From a virus: a stretch of DNA of 26,121 nt. Positions within the stretch are counted from its first letter, which is position 1, and every line of letters begins with the position of its first letter. Below, one piece after another: positions 20,771 through 26,121 of this stretch. The notes beneath the pieces were generated by a model. The model was given only the letters and a program-made list of their open reading frames with translations, made no database searches and was not told where the DNA came from. The position numbers were made by a program, and so were the translations under genes. The stretch lies in the IMG/VR virus record IMGVR_UViG_3300009160_000154, positions 1 to 26,121 of that record, one strand, 5' to 3'.

Positions 20771-21348
20771 TGGGTAGAAATAATGAAGAATTTGAAACTG
20801 GTAATCAACCAGTAAGATGGTTCCACGGAACTACTAAAAAATTACAGCCTGGGCAGTACATAGTATCTCCAAAAGAATCTACCAATGTTAAAGCCAGGTT
20901 TAGTAATAGGGCAGTTCCTGGTAAACACAAACTAGCTACGTATGATCGTTCTAAAGTATATGTAACAAATAACTACGATATAGCTTACGTGTTTGCTACT
21001 CCTCAAAAACCTACCCCACAAACAGGGTATGTTTATGAAGTTGAGCCAATAGGAGAGCTACAAAGAGACCCTGATATTACAAATCCAGCATTTGGAGCAC
21101 ACACTGTTGAAGCAGCAAGAGTTATTCGTGCGGTACAACCTGGCGAAGAGGTCAAGGGAATTAAAGGACAAATGCCAGCACGTACAACAAAAACTGATAT
21201 AGAACCTTCTAAATACGTAAATGCTTATGCAGGAAAATGCAGGACTTGTGGGCAAACTGTAGGGGCAAGAGAAGGTACTTTAGTAAAGACTTTAAGAAAA
21301 GGCACAAATAAAAAATATGAGGTATATCATAAAGAGTGTTTAACATAA
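20770..21348 (+). CDS. Arr-like ADP-ribosyltransferase with C-terminal zinc finger
   Basis: 192 aa. Tag MGRNNEEFETG, then RWFHGTTK (H19), KVYVTNNYDIA (Y64), YVYEVEPIGE and D100, the same His-Tyr-Asp order as the preceding gene. Added to the Arr core is a C-terminal zinc finger, C157/C160 and H187/C190 (CRTCGQ...YHKEC). The tandem copies likely arose by duplication, then gained or lost the finger. Start overlap is TAATG. This is the last gene before the leader of hsp20. Confidence 0.68.
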   Translation: MGRNNEEFETGNQPVRWFHGTTKKLQPGQYIVSPKESTNVKARFSNRAVPGKHKLATYDRSKVYVTNNYDIAYVFATPQKPTPQTGYVYEVEPIGELQRDPDITNPAFGAHTVEAARVIRAVQPGEEVKGIKGQMPARTTKTDIEPSKYVNAYAGKCRTCGQTVGAREGTLVKTLRKGTNKKYEVYHKECLT

Positions 21349-21355
21349 TCTGTGC

Positions 21356-21361
21356 TATAAT
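21356..21361 (+). promoter_or_regulatory. Putative -10 for hsp20 transcript
   Basis: TATAAT follows the last cassette gene and precedes a structured leader of about 90 nt. No good -35 at standard distance is seen. Confidence 0.4.
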
Positions 21362-21368
21362 CTATGTA

Positions 21369-21451
21369 GGCACGCCAATTGGGTGCCATAAACAATAGTC
21401 TGCCTTATGGGGACTTTGCCAGATGGCAGACGCGTATCTACGTCTAAGGAG
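21369..21451 (+). promoter_or_regulatory. Structured 5' leader of hsp20
   Basis: Hairpin 1: GGCAC (21369-21373) with GTGCC (21383-21387), closing further around CCAATTGG. Hairpin 2: GTCTGCC (21398-21404) with GGCAGAC (21425-21431), plus inner TGG/CCA. The AAGGAG at 21446-21451 lies downstream, and TAAGG (21445-21449) can also pair with CCTTA (21403-21407), which would open hairpin 2 and mask the ribosome site. Confidence 0.5.
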
Positions 21452-21457
21452 TAGAAA

Positions 21458-21982
21458 ATGCATATTAATGTACCAGATCCATGGGATAAACACAAAAACC
21501 CATATATTAACCCACATGATCCATGGGATAATAAGAAAAAAGAGTGGGAAAAACCTGCTCCACCAAAGATTATTACAATTAATGATCTATTTCCTCGTTT
21601 AGACCGCCTTTCTATTGGTTGGTCTCCACTTCTTGATCAACTCAAGGAGATTACTAACAACAAGCCAAGTTATCCTCCATATGACATTGTTCAGTTGGAT
21701 GAAGACACTACGCTACTAAATGTAGCTGTTGCTGGGTTTACTAAAAAAGAAGTTGCTGTTACTGTCAAAGATTCAGCAATTACTATTGAAGGTAAGCAAA
21801 AAGATAAGCAACGTGGCGAAGTTGTTTACCAAGGCATTGCTACTCGTGACTTCAAACTATCTTTAGCTATTGCTGAGTACTGGGAAGTAACTAATGCTCA
21901 GATGGAAAATGGTATGTTGACTGTTCAGTTCAACAAGATTCTTCCTGATGAATTAAAACCAAAGGTAATTGACATTAAGTAG
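21458..21982 (+). CDS. Small heat-shock protein Hsp20 (alpha-crystallin domain)
   Basis: 174 aa. The alpha-crystallin domain runs from about 75 to 170: YDIVQLDEDTTLLNVAVAGF, then VTVKDSAITIEGKQKD, YQGIATRDFKLSLAI and MENGMLTVQFNKI, the order of Hsp20 beta strands; the N-terminal 60 residues are Pro/Trp-rich with duplicated DPWD. It is an ATP-independent holdase for unfolded proteins, common in large phages, where it may protect virion proteins. AAGGAG at 21446-21451 is 6 nt before the start. Confidence 0.9.
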   Translation: MHINVPDPWDKHKNPYINPHDPWDNKKKEWEKPAPPKIITINDLFPRLDRLSIGWSPLLDQLKEITNNKPSYPPYDIVQLDEDTTLLNVAVAGFTKKEVAVTVKDSAITIEGKQKDKQRGEVVYQGIATRDFKLSLAIAEYWEVTNAQMENGMLTVQFNKILPDELKPKVIDIK

Positions 21983-22015
21983 ATCTTAGTGTAGACTAGT
22001 TATACCACCTGAGCA

Positions 22016-22119
22016 CGTGGACGTAAAACTGCTCTTAGGGCTAGAAATGGTGTCGATTGCAGAACAAAGCCGCATGTCGGAGTCTGTAAGACCGCAGTTC
22101 AATTCTGCGCTGGTCCACG
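22016..22119 (+). tRNA. tRNA-like element, isotype not assignable
   Basis: CGCAG-TTCAATT-CTGCG (22093-22109) is a perfect T-arm with consensus loop. CTGGTCC (22110-22116) after it pairs with GGGCTAG (22038-22044) using two G-U pairs, as an acceptor stem; discriminator A22117. The D arm and anticodon arm between them do not fold normally; CTGTAAG at 22085-22091 could be a Tyr(GTA) loop but its stem is poor. Outside, CGTGGAC (22016-22022) pairs GTCCACG (22113-22119), a competing stem. It may be a degenerate or unusual phage tRNA. Confidence 0.4.
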
Positions 22120-22177
22120 CTTGTAGACAAAGGAAGCGATAAGCGGTCTACCCGTCCTAGGAACGGAATCTTCCAAT

Positions 22178-22248
22178 TGGTTCTAAGTGTTACGGTAGCA
22201 CAGCGGTCTCCAACACCGTTAGCGTAGGTTCAACTCCTACAGAATCAG
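22178..22248 (+). tRNA. tRNA-Trp (CCA)
   Basis: Acceptor TGGTTCT/AGAATCA (one G-U), D arm GTG-TTACGGTAG-CAC, anticodon arm GCGGT-CTCCAAC-ACCGT with anticodon CCA, T-arm GTAGG-TTCAACT-CCTAC, discriminator G22248. Length 71 nt; CCA end is not encoded. Base 8 is A in place of the usual T. Confidence 0.85.
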
Positions 22249-22264
22249 CGCATGGAAGGAAATT

Positions 22265-22438
22265 ATGCCAACATACCATTTTACTTGTAACGAGTGCGAC
22301 TCTACTGTAAGCCATCTAATTCCTTTAGATGAAGACATTGCAGCTCCTAAATGTTTATCTTGCAAAGAATTTATGGAACGGGTGTTCTCTATTCCTAGCA
22401 TTGTTTTTCGTGGTAGTGGTTGGGGCAGTAGCCGTTGA
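22265..22438 (+). CDS. FmdB-type zinc-ribbon protein
   Basis: The 57-aa frame starts MPTYHFTCNECDSTVSHLIP and ends VFRGSGWGSSR. C8/C11 and C30/C33 are the CxxC...CxxC of the FmdB ribbon, and the end matches the VVFKGSGF signature of that family. Bacterial FmdB-like proteins are small regulatory zinc ribbons. GGAAGGAAATT precedes the ATG, 16 nt after tRNA-Trp. The stop TGA overlaps the next TTG start. Confidence 0.75.
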   Translation: MPTYHFTCNECDSTVSHLIPLDEDIAAPKCLSCKEFMERVFSIPSIVFRGSGWGSSR

Positions 22439-22884
22439 AAGTTTGCTCTTTGTGTAAGGTTGAAAAACCTTATGATCAATATATAACCAAAAAGCGCAAT
22501 AAAGATGGCATAACTGCTATGTGCCGTGAGTGTACTCTACCTAGGAGTCGTCAGCAATATAAAGAAAATCCTGAAACTCAAAAAAAAGCTGTTAAAGAAC
22601 GTAAATCTGCACATCGTGCACGTGTAACCCAATATAAAGTAGAAACGCCATGTGCTGATTGTCAAAAGTTTTATCCCTCTTATGTAATGCAGTTTGATCA
22701 TGTTAGGGGCATAAAAAAAGCGGGTATCTCTCAAATGATTAGTGATGGATACTCCTGGAATGAAATAGAAGAAGAACTACAAAAATGTGAGTTAGTCTGT
22801 GCAAATTGCCATGCTGAACGCACGTTTATGAGGCTAGGCATTACACAACTCGACTACTACCATGAGGACTACCAACTTGATTAA
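22435..22884 (+). CDS. HNH endonuclease with N-terminal zinc ribbon
   Basis: 149 aa from a TTG start (TTGA overlap with the preceding stop). N-terminal C4/C7 and C30/C33 make one zinc ribbon. The HNH part follows: CADC (C73/C76), MQFDHVRG (D88-H89), then KCELVCANCHAERT with C122/C125 and H126. The HNH motif order is intact. Likely a DNA endonuclease (homing or packaging-associated). Confidence 0.8.
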   Translation: MKVCSLCKVEKPYDQYITKKRNKDGITAMCRECTLPRSRQQYKENPETQKKAVKERKSAHRARVTQYKVETPCADCQKFYPSYVMQFDHVRGIKKAGISQMISDGYSWNEIEEELQKCELVCANCHAERTFMRLGITQLDYYHEDYQLD

Positions 22885-23398
22885 GAACCCTATTGAAATA
22901 ACTCTAACTAAAGAAGAAGTAGCTGAAGGGCTGGACTTTGTACGCAAAGTGCGTGACAATAAAGAAAAGCACGGAGTTCGTGACATGATGTTTGATCTTA
23001 AGAATACTTCTGAAGGAATCAACACTATTGGACATTTAGGCGAAGTTGCTGCAGCTAAACTACTAGGATTAGAAGTAAACCGCGATATTTACGTACATGG
23101 CGATGGTGGGCTAGATTTAGAGCTAAATGGGATTACAATCCAGGTAAAGACTAGTAAATTGCCTAAAATGATCTTTAATCACCATTTAGGGTTTTCTACT
23201 GATATTGCCGTACTAGCGCAGTATATTGGCAAAGATAACCGCCATGCTGAAGTTGACCCTCGTTTTTTAATTTGGGGTTGGATTAACAAAGAAGACTTTA
23301 TGGAAAAACAATACCCTTATGATTTTGGCTACGGCACACGTCTTGTTGTTGAGTCTATTCAATTAAACCCTATAGAAAAGTTGACAAAAGTAAAATGA
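22862..23398 (+). CDS. PD-(D/E)XK-like nuclease-fold protein
   Basis: 178 aa. INTIGHLGEVAAAKLLG (E61), then GDGGLDLELNGITIQVKTSK with D85 and Q94-V-K96 matches the PD-(D/E)XK core (E...D...QxK variant). Start at 22862 overlaps the previous gene by 23 nt and has no clear ribosome site; an internal TTG is also possible. Likely a phage recombination or restriction-like nuclease; catalysis unproven. Confidence 0.6.
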   Translation: MRTTNLIKNPIEITLTKEEVAEGLDFVRKVRDNKEKHGVRDMMFDLKNTSEGINTIGHLGEVAAAKLLGLEVNRDIYVHGDGGLDLELNGITIQVKTSKLPKMIFNHHLGFSTDIAVLAQYIGKDNRHAEVDPRFLIWGWINKEDFMEKQYPYDFGYGTRLVVESIQLNPIEKLTKVK

Positions 23399-23529
23399 TG
23401 TTTTTATGGTTAGCACTGTCTGTATTGGGCGTTATAAGTATTATTGTTATAGGATTATTTTCTATTGCAATCTTTATTGAAGCAGTAGCCAATCCTTCTA
23501 ATATAGATCCAGATATTTGGAAAGAGTAA
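23395..23529 (+). CDS. 44-aa single-pass membrane protein
   Basis: The frame starts MMFLWLALSVLGVISIIVIG and ends NIDPDIWKE. Residues 3-30 are one hydrophobic membrane helix, the tail acidic. The ATG overlaps the preceding TGA. It could be a small lysis or membrane accessory protein. Confidence 0.6.
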   Translation: MMFLWLALSVLGVISIIVIGLFSIAIFIEAVANPSNIDPDIWKE

Positions 23530-23531
23530 AC

Positions 23532-23717
23532 ATGAGTTACATTAATGAACTTCGCACTGGTTTAGCTGGTGGTCGTGGTACAGGTAGCCTTGCAATCTCT
23601 ACTAGATATGATGGTCTTGGACTAAACGCACAAAAATTCGGCGGCAAGCAAACTACTGCAGGAGAAACTAATTACGCTAACAGTAACAGAGGAATAGCTA
23701 AACCAGGATCTTACTAA
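23532..23717 (+). CDS. Gly/Asn-rich small protein
   Basis: 61 aa from the ATG at 23532 (MSYINELRTGLAGGRGTGSL); a longer frame from 23517 starts inside the previous gene. Gly, Ser, Thr and Asn-rich, no motif. Ends with TAATG overlap. Possibly virion-associated. Confidence 0.5.
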   Translation: MSYINELRTGLAGGRGTGSLAISTRYDGLGLNAQKFGGKQTTAGETNYANSNRGIAKPGSY

Positions 23718-23791
23718 TGAATCCAGAAGATGAAGATTTTGAGTTTGACTTTGTTGTATTTGATGATGATGAAGAAGAGGATGACGAATGA
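23717..23791 (+). CDS. 24-aa acidic peptide
   Basis: Frame MNPEDEDFEFDFVVFDDDEE followed by EDDE. It fills the gap between a TAATG and an ATGA overlap, so it is likely translated; almost entirely acidic. Confidence 0.5.
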   Translation: MNPEDEDFEFDFVVFDDDEEEDDE

Positions 23792-24042
23792 GCTCCTCTA
23801 ATTTAGGCGTACAGTTTCAAGGCGTTAGTGGTCTTGTACAATACTGGACTAATATACCGTCTATGATTATGGGAATAAATGGTGGTGGTGCATTAAGCAC
23901 TACAACTGGAGTTCCACTTGGCACACCTTCTGAAGAAATTCTTGCTAAAGTAGGTGGAGGAGTTAAGAAAGCTGATGATGTTAGCGGTCAACTTCCAGCA
24001 TCTACATCAGGTATGTTACAGGGCGGCACAGCCGTTAGTTAG
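23788..24042 (+). CDS. Hypothetical Gly/Ser/Thr-rich protein
   Basis: 84 aa, MSSSNLGVQFQGVSGLVQYW. Gly-, Ser- and Thr-rich with GGGALSTTTGVPLGTPSEE. Possibly structural. No family recognised; coupled to the acidic peptide by ATGA. Confidence 0.55.
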   Translation: MSSSNLGVQFQGVSGLVQYWTNIPSMIMGINGGGALSTTTGVPLGTPSEEILAKVGGGVKKADDVSGQLPASTSGMLQGGTAVS

Positions 24043-24050
24043 GAAATATT

Positions 24051-24257
24051 ATGTTTGCAGCGTTACTTCCATTAATTGCACGAGTTGGCGCATCAGTTGG
24101 TGCTAGAGCAGGAGCAGGCATGGCTGCACGAGCAGGTGCGGCTGAAGGTGGGTTTGCATCACGGCTTGCTACTAGTGCAGGAAGATCAGTTGGCGAATCA
24201 GCTGCAAGGCACTTAAGCGGTCAGTTTAACACTGAACGCAATAATCAAAATAATTAA
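24051..24257 (+). CDS. Ala/Gly-rich small protein
   Basis: 68 aa, MFAALLPLIARVGASVGARA, with Arg and Ala/Gly blocks typical of amphipathic helices. May be membrane-active, like a holin partner, or virion-associated. Confidence 0.55.
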   Translation: MFAALLPLIARVGASVGARAGAGMAARAGAAEGGFASRLATSAGRSVGESAARHLSGQFNTERNNQNN

Positions 24258-24261
24258 ACAG

Positions 24262-24267
24262 TATAAT
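24262..24267 (+). promoter_or_regulatory. Putative -10 before holin-like gene
   Basis: TATAAT in a 61-nt A+T-rich gap; no clear -35. ATGAGG precedes the ATG at 24319 by about 8 nt. Confidence 0.35.
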
Positions 24268-24318
24268 TTCGATTCTATCTAGACTACAAAATGTTGCAAT
24301 CTATAGATGAGGTTTTAA

Positions 24319-24582
24319 ATGAAACTTACTGGAAATGTCCTTCTTAGAATTTTGGCGACGTTTGTTGCGTCCGCTCTTGGTGTTATCGGTGCTGGCTCCC
24401 TTGGGGGTGTTGCTCCTGCTACTGCCGCTCTTGTTGGTGGTATTCTTGCTGTAGCCAAGGTAATTGAAAGATTGTCTATTGCTTTCCTAGAAGATGGCAA
24501 ATTATCTAACGCTGAAATCAATGCTGCCTTCCAGCAATCCGTTCAGCTAAAGAACGTTAAAGAAGATGAGCCTAAAGCGTAA
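24319..24582 (+). CDS. Holin-like small membrane protein
   Basis: 87 aa. Two hydrophobic segments, LLRILATFVASALGVIGAG and VAPATAALVGGILAVAKVI, separated by a Gly-rich turn; the C-terminus (AFLEDGKLSNAEINAAFQQ) is soluble. This two-helix design with a charged end fits small phage holins, but holins are too diverse to name by sequence. It is adjacent to the secreted PA14 gene and overlaps its start. Confidence 0.5.
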   Translation: MKLTGNVLLRILATFVASALGVIGAGSLGGVAPATAALVGGILAVAKVIERLSIAFLEDGKLSNAEINAAFQQSVQLKNVKEDEPKA

Positions 24583-26045
24583 TGCGTACTCTGCGTAAAT
24601 TCGCAGTACTATTCGTTGCACTCATATCGCTATTTCTTTTATTTGGCTTGTCTAGTCCTGCATTGGCTGACAGCACAACTGACTATAACCAAAAGGTTGC
24701 TGAAGCACAGGCAAAGATACAAGATCTTCAGAATCAGTTAAACAACGCACAGGCTAACCTAGATAGTTGGACTAACTCATCTAACGCCCAGGCTGACCAA
24801 CTTAACTCTGCTCAAACCGTTGCTACTGAAGCAAAGGATGCTTTAGAAGCTGCTATTTCTGATTACAACAGTAAGAAGGCTGATTATGACGTGGCTTTTG
24901 CTGATGTTCAGGCTGCTGAAGCAGTAGTCGCTCAGGCAGTAGCCGAAGTAAATGCTGCTGCTGATGTCGTGGATTCCACTTATGATTCTTACGCAGTAGC
25001 CCAGCAGAATGCTGATAACTCTCAGGCTGCTATGAACCAGGCACAGAATGACTACGACACTAAGTTAATCAATGTTGGTGGCACTGGTAATACTCCTGGT
25101 TTGAAGGTCGATGTTTACACAGGTATTAACCGTAATGGTAACCCGCCTTCAAGGTCTGACGTTACTTACACTAAATGTAAAACAATAACTGTAAGTAACA
25201 TTGACGCTAACTGGGGCGGTGGCGACATTGCTGGTTGTGGTTCTGACTACATCATGCTTCACTACCGTGGCTACATTACTTACCCAACTACATCTAAAGT
25301 TTACTTCCAGGCTCCTGCCGATGATGGTTTCTACATGTCTATCAACGGAACTCAGGTAATCAACGACTGGACGCTAAAGGGTTGTGGAGCAAACTCCACA
25401 GGAATGTTCTCATTCACAGGTGGAAAGTCTTACGCTGTTGACGCTTGGTTCTATGAATGGACTGGTGGTGCTTGTTCTACTTTGAACTACAAACCTCTTA
25501 ATGGAGGTTCCTACGCAGTAGCCCCAGCATCATTCTTTACACAAGAAGCAGTAGCCACACTGGTTAAAGACCCAGCCCTTCTCGCCGTATTAAACAACAA
25601 GACTGCTCTTTATGTTGAGGCAGTAGCCGCTGAAGAACAGGCAAATGTGGTGTATGAAGCCGCTTGTGATGACTATGACGGCAAGCAAATTACCTACGGT
25701 TATGCTGGAAGTGAGTTAGCAAGTAAGCGTAATATTTTACTTCCTATTGAAGACATTATGAATGGTGCTGAATTTAACTGGCAAAACAGAAGTGATGATA
25801 AAGTAGTAGCCGATGCAAACTTGCGTGACTTAAGGGCTGAATACAGTAGCACTTTTGAGGCTATTGAGTCCGCTGTTCAACAGGTAGATGACCTAGAAAC
25901 TAAGGTTGCTCAAGCAAAGGTAGACCTAGCAAATATTCCAAAGCCATCTGCTTCTGATAAACGTAAGCCAAAGAAGACTACAAATAGGTATTTTGCTGAT
26001 GGTGCATACCTTCCTAGACAGGCATTTTTAATAGATTTAAAATAA
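24582..26045 (+). CDS. Secreted coiled-coil PA14-domain protein
   Basis: 487 aa. Signal peptide (MRTLRKFAVLFVALISLFLL with ALA-D cut near 29/30), then a coiled coil from 35 to 160 rich in Ala/Gln/Asn (QAKIQDLQNQLNNAQANLDS). The PA14-like domain spans about 174-320: GLKVDVYTGINRNG, HYRGYITYPTTSKVYFQAPA, DDGFYMSINGTQVINDW, then GGKSYAVDAWFYEW. A second coiled coil fills 330-465 and a basic tail follows. PA14 domains bind carbohydrates, so an exported adhesin or receptor-binding role is possible. Signal peptides are unusual for tail fibres. Contains five of the nine GCAGTAGCC motifs. Confidence 0.72.
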   Translation: MRTLRKFAVLFVALISLFLLFGLSSPALADSTTDYNQKVAEAQAKIQDLQNQLNNAQANLDSWTNSSNAQADQLNSAQTVATEAKDALEAAISDYNSKKADYDVAFADVQAAEAVVAQAVAEVNAAADVVDSTYDSYAVAQQNADNSQAAMNQAQNDYDTKLINVGGTGNTPGLKVDVYTGINRNGNPPSRSDVTYTKCKTITVSNIDANWGGGDIAGCGSDYIMLHYRGYITYPTTSKVYFQAPADDGFYMSINGTQVINDWTLKGCGANSTGMFSFTGGKSYAVDAWFYEWTGGACSTLNYKPLNGGSYAVAPASFFTQEAVATLVKDPALLAVLNNKTALYVEAVAAEEQANVVYEAACDDYDGKQITYGYAGSELASKRNILLPIEDIMNGAEFNWQNRSDDKVVADANLRDLRAEYSSTFEAIESAVQQVDDLETKVAQAKVDLANIPKPSASDKRKPKKTTNRYFADGAYLPRQAFLIDLK

Positions 26046-26121
26046 TACCCCCAAAGGAATTTCACAACAATAATCCAGTTGCGGACATTCCACTGTTGGG
26101 GGCAGCATTTCAAGGATTAGC
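26046..26121. other. Post-gene inverted repeat at window edge
   Basis: CCCCCAA (26048-26054) and TTGGGGG (26096-26102) are complementary across a 41-nt loop. Possibly a terminator or leader for the next gene, cut by the window end. Confidence 0.35.

Noticed and set aside
22237-22479. Minus-strand 80-aa frame over tRNA-Trp end and FmdB gene
   Set aside because: Covers a tRNA and the antisense of a recognisable FmdB zinc ribbon.

Overview
The window looks like part of a tailed-phage (or prophage) genome with an actinobacterial flavour. The evidence is the C-terminus of a class II (adenosylcobalamin-dependent) ribonucleotide reductase, a lipoprotein NlpC/P60 hydrolase, a phage-type Hsp20, tRNA genes, HNH and PD-(D/E)XK-like nucleases, a holin-like protein, and dozens of tiny tightly overlapping genes. 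No capsid, portal, terminase or polymerase gene lies inside it. Phage origin is therefore inferred from gene style and family mix, and the host assignment is weak.

Layout. (1) 1-815, plus strand: end of nrdJ and a small coiled-coil protein, closed by a bidirectional terminator. (2) 868-5363, minus strand: NlpC/P60 lipoprotein with its own promoter, then 18 tiny genes transcribed from about 5363 down to 1504. They include a solitary HicA-like protein, several CxxC mini-proteins, an MSMEG_6728/pyrimidine-dimer-glycosylase-like protein and a hexanucleotide-repeat zone read in different frames. Many junctions share a Shine-Dalgarno followed by AACTAATG. (3) 5424-12369, minus strand, visibly more G+C-rich: an XRE regulator with two partners, then an operon of hypothetical genes, a MoxR/CobS-like AAA+ ATPase, a CobT/VWA-like protein with HEICH and MIDAS motifs, a 244-aa unknown and an excisionase-like HTH protein. 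(4) 12370-13183: an 800-nt repeat-rich non-coding divergent region. (5) 13184-21348, plus strand: about 16 overlapping genes forming an effector-like cassette. Several have ADP-ribosyltransferase-like HGT motifs, two closely resemble rifamycin ADP-ribosyltransferase (Arr), and others look ParB-like, GNAT-like or zinc-ribbon. Several unrelated members share the N-terminal peptide MGRNxxDF. (6) 21369-22438: structured leader, Hsp20, a tRNA-like element, tRNA-Trp and an FmdB-type zinc ribbon. (7) 22435-26045: HNH protein, PD-(D/E)XK-like protein, small membrane and hypothetical proteins, a holin-like protein and a secreted coiled-coil PA14 protein.

The most interesting candidate system is the effector cassette at 13-21 kb. 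One genome segment carries repeated ART/Arr-like folds, recurrent C-terminal zinc ribbons and a shared N-terminal tag, which suggests a set of host-modifying proteins with a common targeting or packaging signal. A second theme is cobalamin: the phage reductase needs adenosylcobalamin and the same window has a CobS/CobT-like ATPase-VWA pair, although a MoxR-type chaperone role is equally possible. All family assignments come from reading motifs by eye; no search was run.
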